Positions 1 through 9,617 of a DNA stretch of 64,000 nucleotides are shown here, piece by piece. A model generated the notes under the pieces. It was not told the DNA's origin. It saw only the letters and a list, made by a program, of their open reading frames with translations, and made no database searches. Source of the stretch: Panax quinquefolius (taxonomy: Eukaryota; Streptophyta; Magnoliopsida; Apiales; Araliaceae); assembly GCA_020205615.1 (NCBI GenBank), contig CM035163.1, positions 41,550,189 to 41,614,188 on the forward strand, read 5' to 3'. Position 1 is the first letter of the stretch. Each line of letters starts with the position of its first letter. Made by a program: the position numbers and the translations under genes.

Positions 1-231
1 TACCCGGTGTTAAAAGTACAGTAATACGCGTGGTTGCATAGTAGCACACAGTATTGTTTATTGATGCTTACGTGAGAAGTCACTCAATTATGTTCAATTA
101 TTACCACAGTAATTACTGCATAATATCTCACGTTAATTGATTCAATTATTGTCAATATTTTATATTATTAAATTAATAATTGAGATGACAAGTTATTCAT
201 ATTATTATTTGCATAATTAATGATGTCTAGA

Positions 232-345
232 AAGTTCTGACGAGGAAAGAGGTTAGGTTATCTAATTGCGCATTAATAGGGAGAAATCCTTATCGGAAAG
301 CCCCCTCTTTCCTAGGAACGATCTGATTGTTAATATTGTGAGGTA
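232..345 (+). promoter_or_regulatory. Conserved U3 block of the LTR family
   Basis: A relatively GC-rich block containing AATTGCGC, GGGAGAAATCCTTATCGGAA and CCCCCTCTTTCC. Recognisable versions occur in every LTR copy here on both strands (for example near 6290, 10150, 12330, 18930, 32880, 36640, 42020, 45300, 50160, 56130, 61320), while the surrounding sequence diverges. It lies about 400-500 bases upstream of the TATA box, so a U3 enhancer or transcription-factor cluster is plausible. No factor can be assigned. Confidence 0.6.
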
Positions 346-736
346 TAATAATGATGAATAAATGTTGTTAAAAATATTGAGGGGATTTTTATGAAGTATT
401 TATTGTAAATTTTGCTTATATTTTGGACCCCCATTTACCCCTTTTTCAAAATAATCGGTAGAAAGTTATTTAGTGTATATATATATATAATAATGGTGGG
501 GGCCACGAGTGGGTCAGGTGGGGCCCACATGCTGGTGGAAGGATGAAAAATTTGTCATGGGTGGGAGGTTTTTTCAAAGCAACATGTGTTTATATATATA
601 TATATATTATATATTATATTTTTGTTTTACTTGATGATGGCATTGAAATTCAGTCGCCCAAATATTGTGTATGACATCCGTGAGTTCGCAATTATTTCGT
701 CCGTGAAATTCTTAAACAGTACCCCTTCCATTCTCC

Positions 737-744
737 TATAAATA
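737..744 (+). promoter_or_regulatory. LTR TATA box (element 1)
   Basis: TATAAATA, followed by a well-conserved stretch (AATTGAAAATCACACC). The same box occurs in the other LTRs, e.g. plus strand at 36928-36935 and 62516-62523, and as TATTTATA on minus-strand LTRs at 5609, 11924 and 24901. Transcription would start about 30 bases downstream, making the U3 about 1 kb and the R-U5 about 1.5 kb. Confidence 0.75.
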
Positions 745-909
745 GGATGCTTAGTTAGAATTGAAAATCACACCGCTAGAATCAGAGAATTCTTTTTCTA
801 TAATATTGAACGTATTTCTTTAGAGTTTAAAGAAACTTTGAGCATAGAAAACAGTTCAAGTTTTCTTCAAGAATATCCCCGCCCTACCAGTCGGAATACT
901 CTTCTTTTT

Positions 910-918
910 AAGGTAAGG
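910..918 (+). other. Putative 5' splice site in LTR (element 1)
   Basis: AAG|GTAAGG, intron side starting at 913, 176 bases after the start of the TATA box. It is a near-perfect match to the plant donor consensus. The same AAG or GAG|GTAAGG occurs at the same place in every LTR copy that keeps the region, including minus-strand copies near 5440, 11790, 21280, 24717, 32195, 35337, 44760, 47460, 49588 and 60655, and plus-strand copies near 19991, 37067 and 62689. Splicing itself is inferred. Confidence 0.55.
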
Positions 919-1147
919 GATATTATTTTTGTTCAATATTCATATGAAAGTATATTTTCTTTCATACTCTCTAGTATGTAAGTAATATTATTTCGTTTCA
1001 GATTTTGAATTCTATACTCATTTTGTTAAAGTTTTGGTTTCTATACTCCATGAAATTAGTAGAATATCCATAAAATTTGTGTTTCATCTAGTATATTTTC
1101 ATGGAAATATTATTCTGAACATTCTTGATAATTTTTAACTTTTTCAT

Positions 1148-1245
1148 GCCAGAGTACTATTCACGGGGTACTATTCATGAAGTACTATTCACAGGATACT
1201 ATTCACTCGGGTATTATTCACCCGGGGTACTATTCATGACAAAAA
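1148..1245 (+). repeat. TACTATTCAC-type short tandem array
   Basis: About six degenerate copies of GTACTATTCAC spaced roughly 13-16 bases, in the part of the LTR downstream of the TATA box. Equivalent arrays are present in most other LTRs of the window. The array creates open frames full of YYS repeats that are not genes. Confidence 0.85.
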
Positions 1246-1446
1246 TTGATTTCTTTTCGGTCCAAATTATTTTTGATATAATATTATTCTTGAATTTTAC
1301 TCCTGGCGATGATCATGTTGACAATTTGGACATTATTGAATTCTGTATAAATTAAATTATAAATCTTTAAAAATTTATCCTTTGCTTTCATTTAATTGAA
1401 TTCTTATATCATTGTCATCATCCTCATGCTTATATTATGATGAAAG

Positions 1447-1700
1447 TCATATGTGGCCGTAGTGCATAGATGGACTTGGTATGATTATGACTAGAGATTA
1501 TTCGGTATAATCATGACCGTAATGTTACAAATGATGTGGTAAAAGTCCTCATTGGCCGTAGTGCATTGATGGATAGTTGTTGGCATGATCATGACCATTG
1601 GAGAAAACACGAATATCCTTGGCCCGTAGTGCATGAATAATTCGTGGTCGTGATACTAATGAATATCCTTGGCTCGTAGTGCATGGATAATTCAGTGATG
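1447..1700 (+). repeat. Cluster of hairpin repeats with conserved GTAGTGCA core (element 1 5' LTR)
   Basis: Five units share the core GGCC-GTAGTGCA, each flanked by short arms that can pair: for example ATCCTTG/CATGGAT at 1665-1688 and TCATTG/CATTGA at 1549-1569. A second dyad at 1478-1517 pairs ATGATTAT with ATAATCAT. The cluster lies in the transcribed R-U5 part and inside the predicted leader intron. Confidence 0.7.
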
Positions 1701-2236
1701 TGGATTATTTATTAAGTTGAGTCTCAGCGATAAAATTGATGACAAACTTTTTAAATCATAGAAGATAGTAGATATCATGCTCTACTTGACTCTTCTAATG
1801 TATTGCTTGTTCCGCTGCAGTTAAACTTAATATTTATTATATTTTATCAGTTTAACACTGTTGAGGGCTAAGGATAAATTATTCTGCATTATATTAGTCA
1901 TAATATTTCTTACTAGGCTAGTTGAGCTCACCATTTACTTTCATTGTTCTCTTCAGGAAATGAGAATATAACTGGGACTAGTCGGGGAACGGAGTGACGG
2001 TCCATATGATTGCAGTAGTAGTCGTCACTATTCTGTGAAATAGTGTGATAATAAATGTATTGAGAACTCCATTGAGTTTGGATATTGTCTAGATGACAAT
2101 ATTCGTGTTAAAACTCTCAGCTTATGTTTTGTCATATTTTACACGATAATTGTATAATTAAGTTTGTATTTAAGTTCTGTACCATGTATTTGGTGACTCG
2201 GAATGGGTGATGTATACCTATTTTGGGAGCATCACA

Positions 2237-2422
2237 GTTGGTATCAAAGCTTAGGGATATGATCCCTGGCTGAGATGTGAGACTAGAACTAGGAGGGGAG
2301 AGACGGGTAATTCCTTTGCTAGTATGACCTACCTAAGTTATTTGTTATTTAATTGGTCGGTCAGAATATAGGAGTAATATGTTGCATGTCAATTAACCCT
2401 TGTTTTGTGGCAGTATTTGAAA
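2237..2422 (+). other. Untranslated leader of element 1 with putative 3' splice site
   Basis: Between PBS and gag there is a conserved leader (AGGAGGGGAGAGA near 2292, AATTGGTCGGTCAGA near 2350) also seen in elements 2, 3, D, F and G. It ends in a pyrimidine-rich TGTTTTGTGGCAG at 2401-2413, nine bases before the gag ATG at 2423, with TTAAC just upstream as a possible branch point. This acceptor-like sequence is conserved in all five elements whose gag start is visible. The leader may also hold packaging signals. Confidence 0.6.
2239..2250 (+). other. Primer-binding site (tRNA-Met type), element 1
   Basis: TGGTATCAAAGC, two bases after the LTR end, matches the usual plant initiator tRNA-Met site TGGTATCAGAGC except for A in place of G at position 9. 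The same variant is found in elements 2, 3, F and G, whereas element D has the canonical form. Confidence 0.88.
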
Positions 2423-3560
2423 ATGAAATCCGAGAATGTTGAGAATAGCAATGGAGCACATGAGACCATTGAATCACCAACGATCAATAACCAGGATAAT
2501 GTGCATTAGGAAGACAACATCACCGACCAAATAATGAACGACAGAATGTTCAGGAGCTTTCTGAAATTCGTGCAACATCAGGCAAGAGAGACTCCTGTTC
2601 AAAATGCAGGTGGAAACACTATTAACTCTCGGACGGTCACCGCTAAGCAATTCAAGGAGCTGGGACCACCGGAGTTTTTGGGAAAGCCAGAACCACTTAA
2701 GGCAGAGACGTGGATAAAGCAGATCACCAAGATATTTGATGTCTTGGGATGCTCCGAGGAGCAAAAGGCTCCCTTTGCCACCTTCATGTTGTGAGGAGAG
2801 GCAGATCATTGGTGGGAATCTGTAAAACGTACCCAGCCTGCCGTACTGAAGATGTCTTGGGAGAAGTTCCAAGAAATGTTCAACGACAAGTACTTTCCTG
2901 AAAGTATTCGTCATATGAAGGAGGTAGAATTCATTAAGTTGGAGCAAAACAATATAACCGTGTCGCATTATGAGGCTAAGTTTGCCGATTTGTCCCAGTT
3001 CGCATCCCATTTGGTTAATAATGAGGAGAGAATGACGCGAATGTTTCTAAGAGGTTTGAAACTAGAGATACGTCAATACCTAATTTCTTACAAACTTTGT
3101 TTGTATTTAGATGTTGTGAATAGGGCTCAGTTATTGGAGCGTGATAATGAGTCAACCCAACCAAGAGAGAGCAGCCGGCAAAATGATAATACAAGTGGTA
3201 GTAGTCATCAAAGCGGTGACAACAAATGTGGAGGGAATCAACATGACAGAAATGGTAACCACTTCGATGGTAATCATGGCCAAGATAATAAAATTAGACA
3301 TTTCAAAAAAAAGAGATTCAACAGTGATGGAAAGACATCAGCACCCGCACCCATTGTTAAGGAAGGAGAACGACCACCTATCATATGCTTCAAATGCGGA
3401 GGGGAGGGACACATCTGTCCAAATTGCATGTAGTAGTCCAAAACTTGTTATAATTTTGGAAGAGAAGGTCACCTAGCTCGATTTTGTCATGCAGGGAAGC
3501 CATGTCTAGCTGGGATAGAGGCACCAAAGGCCGTCCTAGAGAAGTCAAAGCCGGTTGTTT
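2423..3560 (+). pseudogene. gag: Gag polyprotein (element 1), inactivated
   Basis: Gag packages the element RNA into cytoplasmic virus-like particles. The start is the ATG at 2423, which lies in the frame of the following segments. The reading frame carries stops at 2507-2509 (CAG to TAG), 2792-2794 (expected CGA, now TGA) and 3431-3433. The capsid region reads through FKELGPPEFLGKPEP and later HWWES, typical of Tekay/Del Gag. A CCHC zinc knuckle (C-x2-C-x4-H-x4-C) lies at 3386-3427. Element 2 has a second knuckle, which is degraded here. The spacer before the knuckle is rich in N, G, H and D. Identity is secure, but function is lost. Confidence 0.9.
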
Positions 3561-4090
3561 AAGGGAGAGCATTTGTCGTGACCTCCCAGAAAGCAAGGAA
3601 CCCGAACGAGGTCATCACGAGTAAGCTAATCATAAACTCTATCAAAGTCTATACCTTATTTGATACCGGTTCTACCCATTCTTTTATTTCTCCTACTTGC
3701 GCTCAACGTTTAAATTTAACTACGGAGAAATTAGACTTTGACTTATCTGTTGAAACTCCATTGGGAGAAACCTTCATTACATCCACTGTTTATAAGTTTT
3801 GTTTGGTTCAAGTCGGTACCCTCACATTACCTGTCGATCTTATTTCCTTAAAAATACTTGCATTTGGTGTGATTTTAGGGATTGATTAGTTAATTACTCA
3901 TCATGCAAAAATTGATTATTTTTGTAAGGTTGTTAGCTTTCATATTCCTAACCAACCTATTATGCTAATTCAAGCAACCAAACCACTAAAGTCAATCACT
4001 GTTATATCAAGCCATACAGCTATTTGTTTATTGAAAAACGGATGTCAAGCTTTCTTATCCCATGTAACGGATTTAAATAAAAATACGTCA
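3561..4090 (+). pseudogene. Aspartic protease and linker (element 1), inactivated
   Basis: A retropepsin-type protease that would cut the Gag-Pol polyprotein. The active-site triad LFDTGS is intact, with DTG at 3662-3670, and is followed by THSFIS, the usual plant gypsy arrangement. It is in the same frame as gag. A stop (TAG) interrupts the frame at 3887-3889, where TGG (W) stands in the related copies (I-D-W-L). A linker with [10 protein letters not shown] and LSHVT leads into the RT. The frame shifts near 4095. Confidence 0.87.
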
Positions 4091-4347
4091 GATTTGATAT
4101 TGTTAATAAGTTTCCTGATGTATTCCTTGAAGAACTTTCTGGCCTACCTCCGGAGCGTGAAATTGAGTTTGGTATTGACCTTGAACTTGGTACAAAACCC
4201 ATTTCCAAAGCTCCATATCGAATGGCTCCTATTGAACTTCAGGAGTTAAAAACACAACTGCAGGAATTATTAGACATCAGTTTTATTCGTCCTAGTACAT
4301 CTCCTTGGGGTGCTCCTGTTTAATTCGTAAGGAAGAAAGATGGGAGT
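4091..4347 (+). pseudogene. Reverse transcriptase, N-terminal part (element 1), cut by solo LTR
   Basis: Encodes the start of the RT (FPDVF-like, [25 protein letters not shown]). A frameshift near 4095 moves it out of the protease frame, and TTA to TAA gives a stop at 4321-4323. The gene is then split by the solo LTR at 4348; its reading continues at 6945 after removal of the insert and one GGAGT copy (KKDGS then MRLCIDY). Confidence 0.88.
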
Positions 4348-6939
4348 TGTGACACCCCCAAAATAGGTATACATCACCCATTCTGAGTTGCCAAATACAT
4401 GGTACCGAAACAACTACAACTTTATTAATACAATTGTCGTGCAAAATACGACAACACATAAACTGTGAGTTTAAATACAAATATTGTCTTCTAGATAATA
4501 TCCACACTCAAATAAGTCCTCATTATAATTATTGAAACTTTATTTTACAAAAATAGTGAGGACCGCTTAATAATTTTCTAGAACCTTCACTCCATACCCC
4601 GACTAGTACCTGCTACATTCTTGCCTCCTGAGAAGAAAAATGGAACAACAAGGAAAAGGGTGAGCTCAACTAGCCTAGTAAAGAATATTATGACTAAGAT
4701 AATATGGAACAAATTATTGTTAGTTCTTAACAGGGAAATATCTGATAGAATATAATAGACAACAAGTTTTAGATCAATATTCGTAGCGGAAATAACAAAT
4801 CTTTAGAAGAGTTAGGTAGAGAATGAAATCTACTATCTTTTATGATTTTAAAGTCCATCATCAATATTTTATCCCTGTAACATTAATCAATATATCTTGA
4901 ATCAAATACTCATATCTGCAATACGACTAAAATAATCAATCATATTCACAGTTGGTCATGTTCATCTCAACACCTGTTCATCTTTGCACTACAGGCCAAA
5001 GATATTCATCATGTAATCGTTCATCTTTGCACTACAGACCAAAGATATTCAGTAACATCGTAATTTAGAACTGAGGATGATGAAAAATACTTTTTAAGAG
5101 ACGAATCCAGTGAAACAAAAGGACAAGGATTAAGGATTCGTACTTTAGTTTGTCAAAGTTCAAAAATACTCCATAAATAAACATTATGGGGTAAAATTCA
5201 AGAATGAAGTTCAAAACATGGATACAATCGAAGCTAGTATCATAATAAACAATTTGGACAAAGAAAAGAAAATTTTAATTTTTCTGTGAATAGTGCTGTA
5301 TACGTGAATAGGGTCGTATGCGTGAATAGTAATCTCAACAAAAAAACAAGAATTTTATAAGAAAAATTTTACCAATATTCCGACATAATGATATTGAAAA
5401 AAAACTAATATCATTTATAAAAGAATATAACATCCCTTACCTTGAAAGGACAATACTTCTGACTGGAATACCGGATATAGTGCTGAGGGGAACTTGCACC
5501 GTATAGCAACACTCAAAGTATCAAAATACTCACAAGAATACGCTCGATAATATAGAGAGAGAAAACTTCAGTTTCTGGTGTGATTTTCAATTCTAACCTA
5601 AGCACCCTATTTATAGGAAAATGCTTAGAACACCAAAGCAGAAAATTTAATAAAATATTGATATAATTAAAAATTTTCACGCCCACCTTTAGACAACTAA
5701 ATTCAGCACCTTTTTTTTATGTGGGGCCCACCAAAACAATAAAAATATTTTTTTAAAAAAAGTAATGAAAACTTCAAAAATCAATTATTCTGGAACTTCA
5801 ATAATTCATAATAAATAACCTTTTTATCAAAAAAATTCGAATCTCATGTCCATATTCCATAGGAAATTCAATTCTCTACAACTTTGTAAGTTTAAGTTTT
5901 TCCAAATTCCAAGCAGAAATTGACCGAAATCCACATACGGACGATTTTACAGGCTATAATCAAATTTCAGTCCAAAAATGGGGTCCGTCAATATGAAAAA
6001 CATGTTTTAAATATTTATTGTAACAAAAATACTCATTCTCCTCATTTATTCATATATCACACCCTCATTGTAAAAATATCCCCATTATTATATTATTATA
6101 ATATTATAATATATTATTTTATCCAAAAAGATAAAATATCAATTTTCAACAATTGTCACTTTTAAAAATTTTCTCCATCTATATCCATATAAAATAAATA
6201 TTTTCCTTATCATATAAATTAATAATTAATTATTCACAAATAATATTGCAGAATCACAATACTGACAACCAGGCTGTTCCCAAGAAAGAGGGGGCCTTCC
6301 GGTAAGGATTTCTCCTTATTGGCGCGCAATTACCTAACCTCTCCTTGACAGAACTTTCTAGACATTGCCAATAATGTTATCTAGTAATATTATTAAAATA
6401 ATATGAATTATTGATAATGGGAAATACTGTGTAGTGACAATTATTGAAACAATAATAATATAAAATATCAATGTAGCAATTATTGAATCAATAAAATATT
6501 AAACAGTAATTACTGTAACAATTATTGAGTAGTGCCTTCTTACGTAAGAATAAATAATTGGTGCAATATCGCATCTTCTTGTGCGACAACACCGTATTAT
6601 TGTGTTTTAACCATGAAGTATTTACTGCAATGTTAATAGTAACAACTACTTCACTAGCAAGTATTTATAAAAACTCATACTTGTCATTTTTTTCATCCAA
6701 TCGCTTTTTTCGTTATGGGGCCCACATAAGGTCAAAGGTAAATCACGACCTGACGAAGAAATATTCCACAACCAAACGAATATTCCCAACAACAATGAAT
6801 ATTTTATAACCATTTGCTTGTTTAAGATATTTGCGCATTTTACCCATAACTAACCTCATTAATCAAATCAACCCTTACTATTTCAAAATAATAAATAGAT
6901 GAAATTAAATTTTAATTTATAAAAAGTTGGGGTCTTACA
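4348..6939 (-). mobile_element. Solo LTR (minus) inside element 1 RT gene
   Basis: A 2592-bp sequence from TGTGACACCCCC to GGGGTCTTACA, the two ends of this LTR family on the minus strand. It is flanked by a 5-bp target duplication GGAGT (4343-4347 and 6940-6944), which restores the RT reading frame when removed. It has no internal genes or PBS, so it is a solo LTR left by recombination between the LTRs of a former element. It contains the hairpin repeats (4980-5050), only a weak TACTATTCAC array near 5285-5335, donor-like CTTAC at 5436-5440, TATA at 5609-5616 (minus), and the palindrome CTTACGTAAG at 6539-6548. Confidence 0.95.
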
Positions 6940-6944
6940 GGAGT

Positions 6945-8157
6945 ATGCGACTTTGTATTGACTATTGCGAGTTGAATTATGTCACCATCAAAAATAGGTA
7001 CCCGTTGCCTCGCATTGATGACCTGTTTGACCAGTTGCAAGGTGCCAAATTCTTTTCAAAGATCGATCTTCATTTCGGATATCACCAGTTAAAGATTAAA
7101 ACTGATGACATTTCAAAGACTGCTTTCAAAACTCGGTACGGGCATTATGAGTTCCTAGTCAAGTTCTTTGGATTGACTAATGCTCCTGCTGCCTTCATGG
7201 ATATGATGAACCCAGTATTCAAGGAATATTTGGATCATTTTGTGGTTGTCTTTATTGATGACATCCTCATATACTTCAAAAGCCGTGAAGACCATGATCA
7301 ACACTTGAGGCTAATACTCCAAAAGCTTTGTGAAAACAAGCTATATTCCAAGTTGAAGAAATGCGAGTTTTGGCTTGAGGAAGTAGCATTCCTTGGGCAC
7401 GTGATATCAAATCACGGAATATCTGTTGACCCAGCGAAGATTGAAGCAATTCAAAGCTGGGAGCAACCTAAGTCAGTGACCGAAGTACATAGCTTTCTGG
7501 GCTTAGCTTGTTATTATTGGAGATTCGTGGAAGGGTTTTCTCGAATTGCTACTCCATTAACTCAGCTGACTAGAAAAGATACAAAATTCAGTTGGAGTGA
7601 GGAATGTGAAAAGAGTATTCAAGAACTCAAGAGGAGACTCATTTCAGCACCTGTTTTGACAATACCATTTGGCTCGCAGGGATTTGTCATCTACAATGAT
7701 GCTTTGGGCAAATGGTTAGGATGTCTTCTCATGCAACATGGGAAAGTCATAGCCTATGCCTCCTGACAACTCAAAGAATATGAGAGAAATTATCCTACTC
7801 ATGATCTAGAGTTGGCAGCAATCATTTTTGCGCTAAAGATCTGGAGGCATTACTTGTATGGGGAGAAAGTGGAGATCTATACGGATCATAAAAGCCTCAA
7901 ATATTTCTTCACTCTAAAGGAACTCAACATGTGGCAACGAAGTTGGCTCGAACTGTTGAAAGATTATGATCATACCATTCAATACCATCTTGGAAAAGCG
8001 AACGTAGTAGTTGATGCATTGAGTAGAAGATCATATGCGGGTACGAGTGAGATATTGTCAACACAAAGGCCCATTTTGTATGATTTACAAAGGATGGAGG
8101 AGTTAAAGACTCTAGGGACCCATGTGATGATGGCAAATATACGAGTAGAACCGACTT
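6945..8157 (+). pseudogene. Reverse transcriptase and RNase H (element 1), inactivated
   Basis: Continuation of the RT after the solo LTR. Motifs in order: [22 protein letters not shown], the catalytic FIDDILIY with both aspartates present (7251-7262), LGHVIS, then the RNase H region with IYNDA, HDLELAA and [10 protein letters not shown]. The RT palm is unusually well preserved. A stop at 7764-7766 (expected R or Q) breaks the RNase H, and loss of one T near 8155 shifts the frame before the integrase. RNase H ends with DALSRRS, the usual junction to integrase in this clade. Confidence 0.92.
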
Positions 8158-9575
8158 AATCGATAAAGTTAAAGCTGCTCAACTTACGGACCTGGAGCCG
8201 ATGCGTATGAGGAAGAAAGTACAAGAAGCTGCTATCCCGGAAGCAAGAATCGATGAAGAAGGAATACTACGAGTTAACTCTAGACTTTGTGTTCCTAACG
8301 ACCTTGATTTAAAGTATAAAATCATGATGGATGCGCACAACACACCGTTTGCAATCCATCTTGGGAGTACCAAAATGTATCGTGATCTTCGACATACATT
8401 TTATTAGAGCAATATGAAGAGAGAGATAGCGGAGTTTATCTCAAGATGATTAACTTGTCAACGTGTCAAGGCGGAGCATCAAGTACCAAAAGGTCCATTG
8501 GAACCACTTGAAATTCTAGAATAGAAGTGGGAGCACATTACCATGGATTTCGTTATTGGTCTTTCCAAAGTTTCTCAAGGCATAGATGCAATTTGGGTCA
8601 TTGTTGATAGATTGACCAAGTTTGCTCATTTTTTACCTATATGAGAAACTTATATACTTGAACATCAAACGAGATTGTAAGACTGCATGGTATGCCAGTA
8701 TCCATAGTTTCTGATTGAGACCCAAGATTCACTTCACACTTTTGGGTTAGTTTGCAGAAAGATATGGGCACGGATTTGCGATTCAGTTTGACATATCATC
8801 CTCAGATGGACGGGCAGTCGGAGAGGACTATTCAAACTCTGGAGGATCTATTAAGACTCTATGTCCTTGACTTCAAAGGAAGTTGGGACAATTTCTATCC
8901 ATTGGTGGAATTCTCCTATAATAACAGTTATCAAGCAAGTATTGGTATGGCTCCATTTGAGGCGTTGTATGGAAGAAAGTGTCGTTCTCCAGTGTGTTGG
9001 GATGAGGTGGGTGAAGCAACGTTGTTGGGACCGGAATTGGTACGCATGACTATGGAAAAGATTCAAATGATCCGGTAACGTATAAAAATCTCACAAGATC
9101 GACAAAAGAGTTATGCTGATCTTCATCGAAAGGATGTGGAATTCAATGTTGGAGAACATGTGTATTTACGTGTTGCTCCATGGAAGGGAGTTACGAGATT
9201 TGGAAAGAGAGGAAAGCTCAATCCTCGATTCATTGGCCCATTTGAAATCCTTGACCGAGTAGGAACTGTGGCCTATAGACTCGCTTTACCGCCAAGTATG
9301 TCTCGTGTTCATAACGTTTTTCACATATCTATATTACGTAAATATGTGGAAGACCCGAACCACATTATTGAGTTAGAATCGGATGATATAGCCGAAAATT
9401 TAACGTATGAAGAGGTACCTGTTAAAATCTTGGATAAGAAGGAACATATTATACGCTCTAAGGTTATACCTCAAGTCAAAGTTTTGTGGAGAAACCACGA
9501 TGTTGAGGAAATGACCTGGGAGTTAGAATCCGAAATGAAATCAAGGTAACCTCACCTCTTCGACATACCAAGTAC
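8158..9575 (+). pseudogene. Integrase with chromodomain-like tail (element 1), inactivated
   Basis: The zinc-binding region ends in LTCQRVKAEH. The core D is in MDFVIGL near 8541, the second D in VSD near 8708, and the E in GQSERT near 8820. At least two stops are TGA where CGA is expected (ETY region near 8642, DRDPRF near 8717), and CAA to TAA stops the frame near 9077. The C-terminal part (GPFEILDRVGTVAYRL, SRVHNVFHIS) leads into KVLWRNHDVEEMTWE, the chromodomain-type tail of Tekay/Del elements, thought to read heterochromatin marks. A TAA at 9550-9552 cuts the final few residues. Frames 2 and 1 alternate. Confidence 0.9.
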
Positions 9576-9607
9576 GTACCTTGATTTCGAGGGCAAAATT
9601 TCATAAT

Positions 9608-9617
9608 AAGGGGAGGT
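9608..9617 (+). other. Polypurine tract of element 1
   Basis: AAGGGGAGGT directly before the TGTAAGA start of the 3' LTR. Elements 2, F and G have the matching sequence on the minus strand (12950-12962, 56747-56760, 50774-50790). It primes plus-strand DNA synthesis. Confidence 0.85.

Larger units (their letters stand above)
1..2236 (+). mobile_element. Element 1 5' LTR (left-truncated by window)
   Basis: The sequence matches the 3' LTR of the same element starting near 9905, so the window opens about 290 bases inside the LTR. It ends in CATCACA at 2236, directly before the primer-binding site. It holds the conserved U3 block, a TATA box, a splice-donor-like site, a TACTATTCAC array and a hairpin cluster. 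Compared with the 3' LTR it keeps about 270 bases (near 1470-1735) that the 3' copy has lost. Confidence 0.92.

Noticed and set aside
1125..1355. Open frames rich in YYS (also at 20844, 23080, 37576, 44070, 46502, 59828)
   Set aside because: They come from the TACTATTCAC arrays and appear in whichever strand or frame the repeat allows; no protein signature.
2239..2250. tRNA gene
   Set aside because: Only the 12-base complement of a tRNA 3' end is present, as expected for a PBS; no cloverleaf.
2474..3010. 178-codon minus-strand frame over gag (and similar plus-strand frames at 16988, 30119 and 58187)
   Set aside because: Antisense shadow of the real gag gene; codons match Gag on the opposite strand.
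8158..9575. Envelope-like gene downstream of integrase (endogenous retrovirus)
   Set aside because: Polypurine tract and 3' LTR follow the integrase tail directly in elements 1 and 2; no room for an extra gene.
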